Assembly: GCF_018873765.1 (NCBI RefSeq)
Contig: NC_057925.1
Span: 11,977,568 to 12,041,567 of the forward strand
From: Telopea speciosissima
Lineage: Eukaryota > Streptophyta > Magnoliopsida > Proteales > Proteaceae
Direction of reading: 5' to 3'
DNA length: 64,000 nt
This document shows positions 1-8,815 of this stretch, in pieces. The position numbers and the translations under genes are program-made. The notes under the pieces were generated by a model. The model searched no databases. It worked only from the letters and a program-made list of their open reading frames with translations, and had not been told where the DNA came from. Numbering within the stretch: the first letter of the stretch is position 1; every line of letters starts with the position of its first letter.

Positions 1-160
1 ACCATTGGGTTTGAGGCACACAAATGAGCCCAGCCTATTTAAATACCAGAGTAATGGGCCAAAACCCAACAATGACCTATTTATAAATTGGGCTTAGGTC
101 TGCGCACACTTACTGGGCCAGGCTAAATATTTCTATCTCTAGTAAGTCCTATAATAATAG

Positions 161-309
161 AAAAATTACATAAAACCCCCTATAGTTTGAAAAAATTACA
201 CCAATCTCCCTCAAAATTACATCCACCTCCTCTTTAGAGGGGGTAGGCATAATTTTAAGAGGAATCAGTGTAATTTTTTCAAACTACAGGGATGATAAAC
301 GTATTTTCC
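161..309. repeat. Small hairpin (MITE-like) element
   Basis: Two arms of about 45 bp are imperfect reverse complements. The left arm reads through TAGTTTGAAAAAATTACAC near 185-203, and the right arm carries its complement near 269-288. The loop has no ORF. No clear target duplication was found, so the superfamily is open. Sequences of this composition are common as miniature inverted-repeat elements in plant intergenic DNA. Confidence 0.55.
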
Positions 310-1765
310 CATAATATTAAGATCATCTCTACACCTCTCCCCGGTTCATTAGTAATAATGTAAAGGCTACGCTCAACAACAAAATAAGAAGTGTATATGA
401 ACAAATTTGGTTCTGGGACATGGATTTTAAATTTGGTTCATATCAAATTTTTTTTTATGCTTGGATAAGTAAGAAAATAGTACACTTTAATAGGAACTTG
501 GCATGCAACTGTGATATACCGATATCGACCATTACATTAGTTAGATAGGGATAGAAAAGGGTATTCACAACTAGAGAAAAGGTTCTCTAAGCCTCAGCGA
601 AGTGTGCGTTAACACCTTCTCTCTCTATCTTTCTCCTCCTCAAATAAAATGACCTTGCTGCTCTCTAATGTAGGAAACTAGTTTGTTACATTTCATTGGT
701 GCGCTCCTATCTCTTGTTTGCTCAGAGAACCCTCTCCCTTACAACAAATATGGGGGAAGGAATTAAGTGAAGTTTGAATCTAGTAGTTTAGACCTCGGCA
801 ACATACTCACTTAAACTATAAGGACAGCCTCTAGAGGTGTGACAGAAAAAATCCAATATTCCATTAGATCTTGTGATTGAGTTTGACTATGAGATTTTAG
901 CATTTGGCCAATCCAAAGGTCCCCAATTCATCTAATTAATGGTTGGAATAGCTAATCAATATTACAAAAGTTTAATACTTGGAAGTATAGCGAAATAATT
1001 TAATATGTGATGGACCATATGATTGAGATATTTCAAACTTAATCTTGGGTAATATAAGGCTTTTCATTTTTATTTTTCCTAACCAGTAGAAAGGTAATAT
1101 TGTAATTCCAAATGCATGGATATCAACGTAATAGTCTATTTACCCAAAAAAAAAAAAAAAAAAAAATGGTAATGGTTTGAATTTGCCAAATATCAAATTT
1201 TAAACTTAAAATCAATTATATATCTTCTCATATATTAGCATATTCCGGTATTCCCTTTTATTACTCAACCATCCATTTTTTTTAGGTATTTTTTTTCATT
1301 GAATTTCAAATCTTTATTTTGCCTCTAGCAACTATGTATAGCAAATAGGATTATTGGTGTAGGGATATCCTCTAGGGGGAAAAATGCCACCTGGTCACGT
1401 GGGCCGTATAGTTTCTATTCTTAGACACAGAAGCGTGTGAAAGTATTGTGCTACCCTCAAGAAAAGGCAAAAATCCCGCACAAGGCGATGCTTGCGCATG
1501 TAGGCTCTAGAGGTCCAGATAGCGATCTCTTTCCCTAACATCTATATGGTATATGTGTTATGTTGAAATTTGGACTAACCAACCTGGCCCAACCTAATCG
1601 ATTCAATTTTTAAGAACGATGATTAAGCCAGCCTCGGACCGAGTTCCAGGCAACATGGACTGGGCTTGGTTTAAGGTTTGGGATACTAACCTGGCCCAAC
1701 TTGCAAAGTTGTATCCCATTGGATTTGCCATGTGTCATTTTCATGGCCACATCAATCATATCCTT

Positions 1766-1803
1766 TCATAGGCCACACTCCTGGACAGAAAACTGCTTTC
1801 CGA
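1766..1803. repeat. Remnant end of an inverted-repeat family also present at 54940-55090
   Basis: The bases around 1768-1795 (TAGGCCACACTCCTGGACA and on) match the right arm of the hairpin at 54940-55090, including the following ACTxCTTxCC. Only one arm is present here, so this looks like a truncated copy. Confidence 0.4.
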
Positions 1804-1955
1804 TTAGACTAAGTCCAAATTATTAAAAAAAACAGAAAACTTCCCAATGGAGAACTAAACTTCTGGCGATAAAGTCTGGACTTATCCAGGTGACACTTGT
1901 CAAAGAAAAAAAAGGGCAACTAGAACATGAGACACATGGCACATGATCTAACAAC

Positions 1956-1962
1956 TATAAAA
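1956..1962 (+). promoter_or_regulatory. TATA box of first peroxiredoxin gene
   Basis: TATAAAA lies 64 bp upstream of the ATG at 2020. This predicts a transcript start near 1988 and a 5' UTR of only about 30 bases. That leaves no room for an upstream exon encoding a targeting peptide unless another promoter is used. Confidence 0.6.
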
Positions 1963-2019
1963 AGAAACCTTTAGAAGAGAAGCCAAAGCCACCAGAACTA
2001 ACAAAACACAAAAAAAAAA

Positions 2020-2532
2020 ATGGCTTCAGTTGGAGCTGATATCCTTGCAACAGCACCTGATATCTACCTACAGAAAGCAAGAACCTGGGATGAAGGCATT
2101 GAATCAAAGTTCTCCAAAACCCCATTAAAGGATATCTTCAAGGACAAAAAGGTAATTATCTTTGGACTCCCAGGAGCTTTTACTGGTGTTTGTACTAAAG
2201 CCCATGTCCCTAGTTACAAGAACAACATTGACAAGTTCAAAGCCAAAGGGATTGATTCAGTGATTTGCGTATCTATTAATGATCCATACGTCATGAATGG
2301 ATGGGGAGAGAAGCTTGATGCCAAAGGAGCTATTGAATTCTATGGAGATTTTGATGGGAGTTTCCATAAGTACATGGGTTTGAGTATTGATCTTACTTCT
2401 TGTTTGCTTGGGGTTCGTTCACAAAGATGGTCAGCTTATGTGGTTGATGGTAAGGTTAAGGTTCTTAATTTAGAGAAGGTACCTTCTGAATTCCAGGTTT
2501 CTGGTGGAGATGTAATTTTGGGTCAGATCTGA
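2020..2532 (+). CDS. Type II peroxiredoxin, PRXIIF-like, no transit peptide (copy 1)
   Basis: Encodes a 170-residue thiol peroxidase that reduces H2O2 and alkyl hydroperoxides, normally recycled by glutaredoxin or thioredoxin. The peroxidatic Cys58 sits in LPGAFTGVC and the resolving Cys83 in DSVICVS; this 25-residue offset is that of plant PRXIIF. The signature residues FYGDFDG, RSQRW and the C-terminal SGGDVIL also favour PRXIIF over the cytosolic PRXIIB/C/D type. PRXIIF in other plants is a spliced, nucleus-encoded mitochondrial protein with an N-terminal presequence. This gene is a single uninterrupted frame starting almost at the mature N-terminus, so it is probably a retrocopy acting in the cytosol (inference). 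The start is set by TATA at 1956 and the A-rich leader. Copy 1 has an extra Cys128 where copy 2 has Ala. A paralogue lies 2.6 kb downstream on the same strand. Confidence 0.9.
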   Translation: MASVGADILATAPDIYLQKARTWDEGIESKFSKTPLKDIFKDKKVIIFGLPGAFTGVCTKAHVPSYKNNIDKFKAKGIDSVICVSINDPYVMNGWGEKLDAKGAIEFYGDFDGSFHKYMGLSIDLTSCLLGVRSQRWSAYVVDGKVKVLNLEKVPSEFQVSGGDVILGQI

Positions 2533-2599
2533 TGATTAAATTTGCTTGGTCTGGTCTGGTTCATGGTCTGGTTTGGTTCGCAATTTATGTGTGACTGGA

Positions 2600-2605
2600 A
2601 ATAAA
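2600..2605 (+). terminator. Polyadenylation signal of copy 1
   Basis: AATAAA lies 68 bp after the stop codon, in a T-rich region. It is a plausible near-upstream element for polyadenylation of the first peroxiredoxin gene. Confidence 0.45.
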
Positions 2606-3103
2606 AAATTTTCTTTTCTATATGTTGTTTAATGATTTGCAATTGTTTTTTTGGGCTTTCAGAACATGTTTGATTGGTTCATGGATTTAGGATTATTTTG
2701 CAGAGGACCGCACAAATACGAATGTTATAAAGGAGATTTTAATTTTAATGGAGAGTTTGTTTCTTTTGCTTTTTTTGCTGGGCATTCTAATGACTTTGGT
2801 TAACAAGCTGGACCTCTTTTACTTGCAATATTAGTGGTTCTTTTTGTTAGGTTGATGGATAGCTTCCCTTTTTGGTCTGGACTCTCGAAGAGGTTTATTT
2901 ATTGTGTGTTGGTGGTTGTTTTTTTTTTTTTTTCAAGGAAAAAAGTTCTCTGCACATGAGGTGGGCGAAATGATCGACCCACCCCCTGAATGTCCAAAAT
3001 GAGGCACCCGTTCCACCTGATGTGTCTAGATGCAGCCTGCACCCGTGTGCTCCCAGGCTAAGAAAATCACCTCTTTTTTTTTTTGGGGGGGGGGGGGGGA
3101 GGA
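2606..3103. other. 3' flank of copy 1, no gene seen
   Basis: T-rich sequence with a poly-T run near 2920-2933, a repeat-like stretch at 2938-3060 and a T/G homopolymer run near 3072-3100. No coding sequence was found. Confidence 0.5.
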
Positions 3104-3530
3104 AAGGGTGGGTATGCTAACAGTATACCGTAGGTAGGGCTATAAACGGATCGGATTCAGCTCGGATAGTGCTATATTTGCATCCGCATCCGATTAGCTA
3201 TCGGACGGATTCGGATAGTGCTAAACGGATGCGGACATGGATACGGATAGGATATTTTATCCGTTTACATGTAAATATAGTTTTTCGGATAGCTATAGCA
3301 CATCCTTATCCGCATCCGTTTAGCTTTCGAACGGATTCGGATAGTGCTAAACGAATACGGACACGGATACGGAAACGGATTTCGGCTATTCATTTACACG
3401 CCTAACCGTAGGCCCTTTATGTGGCTATCTATCTCTTCCTCCTTTTGAGGGGTAAGAGAGTCATTTTAAAGGGGGAAGATAGATACACATAGGGTGCTAG
3501 CTTACGGTATACTGCTAGCACGCCCATCCC
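3104..3530. repeat. Inverted-repeat (MITE-like) element split by a hAT-type MITE
   Basis: The left end (GGGTGGGTATGCTAACAGTA, from about 3104) and the right end (about 3490-3530) are reverse complements carrying the shared core GCAGTATACCGTA. Without the insertion at 3135-3404 the element would be about 150 bp. A relative sits at 35804-35942. Confidence 0.55.
3135..3404. mobile_element. hAT-type MITE, copy A (270 bp), 8-bp TSD
   Basis: The ends are imperfect inverted repeats of the type TAGGG(A/C)TGTAAAC / TTTACA(T/C)(C/G)CCTA. The element is flanked by a perfect 8-bp duplication ACCGTAGG (3127-3134 and 3405-3412), diagnostic of hAT insertion. The interior is built from short GGATACGGA/ATCCG motifs in both orientations, so it is largely self-complementary. 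The 78-residue frame read across it is only a translation of the repeat. Confidence 0.85.
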
Positions 3531-3598
3531 TCTTTTTTTTGTCCCTTGTCTTCTATTCTATTTTTTAACCCTAATGAACCTCACAATCGGATTCAAAT

Positions 3599-3994
3599 CC
3601 TCTCCCATGTGGTTGCCTCTCCAATGCACATTTGATGGCTGGCTAGCAGGATGTGCATCGGGATGTGTGCCCGGATACGCATCATATCAACCCAACCATC
3701 GAATGCGCGTTGGAGAGGCACCCACATCGAGGGATGTAAACGGATTGGATTTGGCTCAGATAGTGTTATATCCACATCCGTATCTGATTAGCTTTCGGAC
3801 GGATTCGAATAGTGTTAAACGGATACGAACATGGGTACGGATCGGATATTTTATCCGTTTACAAGTTATAGCCTATCAGTATCCACATCCATTTAGCTTT
3901 TTGACAGATTTAGATACTGCTAAACGGATACGGACATGGATACGGAAACGGATTTCGGCTATTCATTTACATCCCTACCTGCATGGGAGAGAAT
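3599..3994. repeat. Imperfect inverted repeat hosting MITE copy B
   Basis: CTCTCCCATGTGGxTGCCTC near 3600 is the reverse complement of the bases at 3703-3728 plus CATGGGAGAG at 3982-3991, once the MITE at 3729-3977 is removed. This suggests an older hairpin element that copy B entered near its right end. Confidence 0.4.
3729..3977. mobile_element. hAT-type MITE, copy B (249 bp)
   Basis: Same family as copy A by its terminal GGGATGTAAAC / TTTACATCCCTA and internal GGATACGGA motifs. The flanking 8-mers (CCCACATC and CCTGCATG) match at only five positions, so the duplication has decayed or a boundary is off by a few bases. Confidence 0.65.
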
Positions 3995-4890
3995 ATAATC
4001 TGTTTTCTTTTTCCATTTGTTGATAAAGGGCATAATTTGATGAATAAGTGAGATTTCCTTTACCATTGGAGAAAAAGAATCACATCCCCAATGGTGAGTG
4101 ACCATACAATGAAACTCTTGTTCCTATCACAAACTCATTGTTTGGGATAAAAAATGGGAGAAGGTTTTCTAGTCTAGTGGACCACATAACCAAGCTTTGG
4201 TTAGTAACTTACACTTCTCCAATGTGACCGTTTACTTTTGTAATTTAACAAAGAGAGAAATTTTATGGACTAATAGATCGATCCTATAATTCTCTATGCA
4301 CATGTCAAGTTTCAATCCAAACAAAATTCACCATGTAATAAATAAAGTGGTGAAGGAAAAAAATAAAACAATAGTGATCAATATAGCTAGACATGCATGG
4401 TCATACATGGAAATATATGAGAGCTAAATGATCAAATTTTGGTCTAAAATTTTGTAAAAGATTTAGGATCGAGTTTTTCTTGAACCACGATGAAACCATG
4501 AATTCATTCACCATGGGGCTTGAGATGCACATAAAAATGTATTAAAAAGATATTTTGAGAAACATACTGAAACCCTTGTGGATTTGTAGAATTTAGAATA
4601 GTGACGTAACCTTCATTGCTCTAACTCCAACTCCAACTCCAACTCTTTTCCACTCACCCATCCAACGACGTGAAAGACTTAGACATGTATTAGGATGTGT
4701 GTCCAAGTTCTCTCCGCCGCTGAATGAGTGATTAGAGAATAGTTGGAGGCCCAAGTAGATGGAGAGGATACAAATCAGTATTTAATTATTGGAATTAAAG
4801 ACCAGAGAGACCCTCTGACCTAGTCTCTCGACTAGGAAAACCATTTTTGCCTAACATAATGTGCTTAAAAAATATATTGGAATGTGACAA
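3978..4890. other. Intergenic stretch between the peroxiredoxin genes
   Basis: AT-rich, no supported gene. A short (AACTCC)n run lies near 4618-4643. The final part grades into the promoter of copy 2. Confidence 0.5.
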
Positions 4891-4907
4891 GCGTAGTAAC
4901 AGTAGCA

Positions 4908-4983
4908 ACACGTAGCAATGATCCATGAGCCAAAACTCGTGCAACACAATAGTCAAACACGTAGCAGGCCAGCGAAACGTGTC
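4908..4983. promoter_or_regulatory. Cluster of three ACGTGT (ABRE-like) cores upstream of copy 2
   Basis: ACGTGT cores occur on the minus strand at 4908-4913 and 4957-4962, each in the context ACACGTAGCA, and on the plus strand at 4977-4983 as ACGTGTC. ACGTG with a following T or G is the core bound by ABA-response bZIP factors. The cluster lies within about 140 bp of the TATA box at 5046. The role is inferred from the motif only. Confidence 0.35.
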
Positions 4984-5045
4984 CTATAAATCATCACCTA
5001 AACTCATCCAAGTCATCCCTAAAAACAATGGCCGAAGAGTTCCTC

Positions 5046-5052
5046 TATAAAA
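5046..5052 (+). promoter_or_regulatory. TATA box of second peroxiredoxin gene
   Basis: TATAAAA lies 85 bp upstream of the ATG at 5131. A second candidate, TATAAA at 4985, lies directly behind the ACGTGTC motif, so the exact start of transcription is uncertain. Confidence 0.5.
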
Positions 5053-5130
5053 TCTATATACATTTAAAGCTCCAAAACTCAAGAATTACATACTTCACAG
5101 AAAACCCCAAAGCAGATAAGAGAACAAAAG

Positions 5131-5643
5131 ATGGTTTCAGTAGGAACTGATATACTCAAAGTAGCTCCCAATGTCTCAATTCCAAAGTCCAGAACTTGGG
5201 ACGAAGGCTTGTCTTCCAAATTCTCAACTACACCAATCAAAGACATCTTCAAGGCCAAGAAGGTAGTCATCTTTGGGCTTCCAGGAGCTTTTACAGGTGT
5301 TTGCTCAAAAGCCCATGTCCCCAGTTACAAGAAAAATATCGATAAGTTCAAAGCTAAAGGTGTTGATTCTGTGATCTGTGTCTCAGTTAATGATCCTTAT
5401 GTGATGAATGGATGGGCTGAGAAGCTTGGAGCTAAAGAAGTGATAGAGTTTTATGGAGATTTTGATGGGAGCTTTCATAAGAGCTTAGGGTTGGATAAGG
5501 ATCTTACAGAAGCATTGCTTGGGCCTCGTTCGCAGAGGTGGTCGGCTTATGTGGTTGATGGGAAGTTTCAAGTGCTGAATGTGGAGAAGGACCCTAATGA
5601 GTTCGAAGTCTCTGGTGGAGACGTGATTTTAGACCATATTTAA
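5131..5643 (+). CDS. Type II peroxiredoxin, PRXIIF-like, no transit peptide (copy 2)
   Basis: A 170-residue intronless paralogue of the gene at 2020, colinear along its whole length. It carries the same peroxidatic Cys58 (GAFTGVCSK) and resolving Cys83 (SVICVSVNDPYVM), so the redox centre is intact. It looks closer than copy 1 to canonical PRXIIF in the 118-133 region (SLGLDKDLTEALLGPR), suggesting that copy 1 is the more diverged member. The protein begins at the mature-domain position with no presequence, so cytosolic location is expected (inference). The promoter carries a TATA box and an ABRE-like cluster that copy 1 lacks, so expression may have diverged. The stop codon is followed within 11 bases by a GGGTCC hexamer tract. 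No disabling lesion was seen. Confidence 0.9.
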   Translation: MVSVGTDILKVAPNVSIPKSRTWDEGLSSKFSTTPIKDIFKAKKVVIFGLPGAFTGVCSKAHVPSYKKNIDKFKAKGVDSVICVSVNDPYVMNGWAEKLGAKEVIEFYGDFDGSFHKSLGLDKDLTEALLGPRSQRWSAYVVDGKFQVLNVEKDPNEFEVSGGDVILDHI

Positions 5644-5654
5644 TCAAGAATTTT

Positions 5655-5685
5655 GGGTCCGGGTCCGGGTCCGGGTCCGGGTTCG
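5655..5685. repeat. (GGGTCC)n hexamer tract in the 3' UTR of copy 2
   Basis: Four perfect GGGTCC units and a fifth degenerate one begin 11 bp after the stop codon, in otherwise AT-rich DNA. The transcript would carry a G-rich tract able to form a four-layer G-structure (inference). Confidence 0.8.
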
Positions 5686-7136
5686 AGTTGGATATAATCC
5701 AAAGGTCTTGACTCTTGTAAATTGTAATAGATACTTTTTGAATTTTGACTTAGTAGAATATGTTTTGTGTTGAATGGTGTGGTTGAGATAAGTTTGATCA
5801 TGCTTTGCTAGAATCAATGGTTTCAAACTTCAAATTATGTATGAAAAAAATATATATATATATATATATTTTGATGCTTTTATGTGCATTCTCATTGGCT
5901 CACATGACCATGTAGTTGATGTTTCTGTGTGTTTTCATTGATCCACAGTTGTTTTTTGTCTGTAGTCCATTAACATAAATTATTGGGCTCTATAAGGTTT
6001 ATAATCTAGAACTTTCTTTAATCTAGAGAAACCTCAGAGTCCTTCATAAAAGAGGTGAGAATGTTCTAATTTTGTTTTTTGTTAGAATTTTCCTAGCTAT
6101 TGGATGGGAGACATGAGACTCTAGAAGCTAGAAACTCAGAGAAAGAATTGTGGGAGGTTCCAGAATCCTCCACAAAGGAGGTGAGAATGTTTTAATTTTT
6201 TTTGTTAGAATGTTTTTATCTCACGTACTTGCAGGTGACCGTACATTTCAATCTCAATCGAACTCCTCGCGAGAACCATCAAAACGAGGTCAGATTCTGA
6301 TTTTGGGATTGTTTAATAAATGGGATGGGTCTGAGATTGGCTTCCCTTATGATCAGAACCATTAAAGAATCGTCCCGTTTAATAACCTTAGTTTTGTCAT
6401 TTGAATATCTTGGTTTTAATTGAAATTTGGCAAGTGAGAAGAGGACCTCGATTCCTACCACACACAAATTTTCAATTCGATTTGCATTCGTATTTGGATC
6501 TTAATTCAGATAATCTAGAACAGAACATAATCTATCCGATTCAATTAAATATCTAGTTAATAATAAAAAAATTAAATAATTAAAGATCCTGAGGATTTCA
6601 AACTTGGACGGGAGAGGGAGAGGGAGAGGGAGAGGGAGAGGAAGGTCTGGGTTACACAAATCAGAAATGTAAATAGGTAATGGAAAAATTCGGATTCATT
6701 ACTAACTTCCAAATAACAATTCTGTTTAATTTTATAGAAAAATAAGGATATATATGAGAAGGTACAAAAGTATCTCTTTCCAATTCCTTCATTTCAATGG
6801 GTGCAGAAACAGAGCACAGACGGTTCGTCACTGGGGCGCTACACTGTTTCTGATGTATTTTGTTGTGAATGCAAGGAGGTATTGGGTTGGAATACTCCAC
6901 ACAAGTACGAAGAAGGAAAGTTTGTTCTTGAGAAGTCCAAGATAATTGCAGTTGACCACCAAGACAATTGGGTGTAGTACCCTTCATTCCTCTCTCTCTC
7001 TCCATTGAAATTTACTTTTTGGTAAATCGAAATTCATTCATTTGAACGTCGAGAACACACAATTGTAACTTGCAATCATGGAGTGAAATTTGATCAAACT
7101 TTCGTTAACGACAGGGCCTTCCTTGCTAAGGATTCC
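5686..7136. other. Intergenic stretch with simple repeats
   Basis: No recognised gene. It holds an (AT)n run at about 5849-5870 and an imperfect direct duplication (AGGTGAGAATGTT contexts near 6053 and 6179). There is also a (GGGAGA)n tract at 6610-6641. A minus-strand frame at 6661-7005 (114 codons) has no recognisable domain and is not called as a gene. Confidence 0.5.
6610..6641. repeat. (GGGAGA)n microsatellite
   Basis: About five units of a purine hexamer (GGGAGA) followed by GGAAGG. Confidence 0.8.
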
Positions 7137-7650
7137 TGTTATGTTCCTAATGTGGTCCACTATAGTGTATGGACACTAGATTGGGCCAGGCTAGTATGGG
7201 ATAGGTTAAAGGACTTGATTTAACACGTTCCATCAGCTTCGGAGTTTTTTTAGTTTCGGAGCTTTTGGTGTATTAGTCAAGTACCTAACATTTGGTATCA
7301 GAGCTAGGCACCAGGTCAAAGATTCGAGTCACGAAAAGGGCTACCTAGGAGAAGGGCCGTCAAGAAAGGGCTACCTGCCGCCAGGCAAAAACCTTGGAGT
7401 AGAGTGAAGCCGTTTGGAAAGGGCTACCTATTGCCAGAGTGAAAGCTACCTAGAGTGAGAGCCGCCGAGGACGACGGCTGCGAAAGCGTGGTGGTCTGTT
7501 ATGTGCCTAATGGGGCCCACTATAGTGTATGGACACTAGATTGGGCCAGCCTAGTATGAGATAGGTTAAAGGGCTTGATTTAACAAGTTCCATCAGCTTT
7601 GGAGCTTTTTTAGCTTCGGAGCTTTTGGCGTATTGATCAAGTACCTAACA
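7137..7650 (+). mobile_element. TRIM retrotransposon (514 bp)
   Basis: Two direct LTRs of 154 bp each (7137-7290 and 7497-7650) begin TGTTATGT and end CCTAACA, differing at about 13 positions by eye. Two bases after the 5' LTR comes TGGTATCAGAGC (7293-7304), the primer-binding site matching the 3' end of initiator tRNA-Met. The 206-bp interior has no ORF, which is the definition of a terminal-repeat retrotransposon in miniature. The left flank is ATTCC (7132-7136). The right flank was taken over by the neighbouring LTR element, after which ATTCC reappears at 8816-8820. Confidence 0.88.
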
Positions 7651-7654
7651 TTAA

Positions 7655-8815
7655 TGTTATGTGTCGATTTTTATTTAGGTGTAGTTCTTTGTGATTAGAG
7701 TTAGTTATTATTAATTTATTATTAATTATATGTATCTACGGGATCGTGGTTATTTATTAAATGTAGTTATTAAAAGTGGGATAAGTTCCGAGAGATATTT
7801 TAGGAGTTGAGAGAAATTGTAGGAGTGGAGAAGTGGGTAGTTAATATTAACCGTGTATTTATTGATGTATGAAGAAGTAGAAAAAAATGAGAAAAATATT
7901 AATTAATTCTTAAGAGTTTATCTTGAGAGAGGATTGACGACTTCCCAATTGCGTCAGGACGCCATTGTTTCGTCTGTAAAGCAAATTCTATCCCAAATTT
8001 ATCTCTCTTCCTCTCTTTCTATCCCTACTATTTCTCTTTTATTTTTTTTATTTTCAGATTATCTTGCACGCAACAAATGGTATCAGAGCCAGACATGGCG
8101 GAGGAAATCGACCATCCCGGGTCTATACAGGTGTATCCTCCTCTGTTCAACGGCTGGATGGAAGTGATTTGCTCAACAAAGATTGACCGTCTCAGGTCCA
8201 TACGAGTTTTTCATCAGGTTTTTCAAATGTTGGTATTGTTGGACCGACAAGTTCGTGGGCGTAATATTGGCAATTGGCGGAAGCAACTTAGGAATTATCC
8301 AAACAAGATTTGGGATCCGGGTGGAATTGTTTTTAATTTTTATTTGTAATTTTAGTGGTCTTGAGGACAAGACCAAAATTTAGGGAGATAAAATATTATG
8401 TGTCGATTTTTATTTAGGTGTAGTTCTTTGTGATTAGAGTTAGTTATTGTTAATTTATTATTAATTATATGTATCTACAAGATGGTGGTTATTTATTAAA
8501 TGTAGTTATTAAAAGTGGGATAAATTCAGAGAGATATTTTAGGTGTTGAGAGAAATTGTAGGAGTGGGGAAGTGGGTAGTTAATATTAACTGTGTATTTA
8601 TTGATGTATGAAAAAGTAGAAAAAAAGGAGAAAAATATTAATTAATTTTTAAGAGTTTATCTTGCGAGAGGATTGACGACCTCCCAATTGCGCCAGGACG
8701 CCATTGCTTCATCTGTAAAGCAAACTCTATCCCAAATTTATCTCTCTTCCTCTCTTTCTATCCCTACTATTTCCCTTTTATTTTATTTTATTTTCAGATT
8801 ATCTTGCACGTAACA
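7655..8815 (+). mobile_element. Internally deleted LTR retrotransposon abutting the TRIM
   Basis: LTRs of about 421 bp (7655-8075 and 8394-8815) begin T(G/A)TTATGTGTCG and end GCACG(C/T)AACA. TGGTATCAGAGCC at 8078-8090 is the primer-binding site. The interior is only 318 bp, with a 90-codon frame from 8077 that shows no recognisable Gag domain. A purine stretch TTTAGGGAGATAAAA precedes the 3' LTR. The LTRs are more alike than those of the TRIM, so this element probably inserted later. It starts only 4 bp after the TRIM ends. Confidence 0.82.

Larger units (their letters stand above)
1..1955. other. Gene-free upstream region
   Basis: No supported gene. The stretch is AT-rich, with a poly-A run near 1147-1166, a small inverted-repeat element (161-309) and a remnant of another inverted-repeat family (about 1766-1803). 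The last 200 bases serve as the promoter side of the first peroxiredoxin gene. Confidence 0.6.

Noticed and set aside
3169-3405. Open frames giving SFRTDSDSAKRIRT-type peptides (also near 3574-4023, 22667-23101, 34961-35239, 50999-51256)
   Set aside because: They are translations of the GGATACGGA-rich hAT MITEs, recurring in both orientations, bounded by terminal repeats and target duplications. There is no evidence of coding selection.
5655-5690. GGGTTCGAG after the hexamer tract as a tRNA T-arm
   Set aside because: No acceptor, D-arm or anticodon arm can be folded around it; it is the degenerate end of the (GGGTCC)n tract.
6661-7005. 114-codon minus-strand frame
   Set aside because: No domain, promoter or splice evidence. 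The flanking DNA is simple-repeat rich, so chance is more likely than a gene.
8078-8090. TGGTATCAGAGC motifs (also 7293, 38582) as parts of tRNA genes
   Set aside because: Each directly follows an LTR and is a primer-binding site complementary to initiator tRNA-Met, without the rest of a tRNA.
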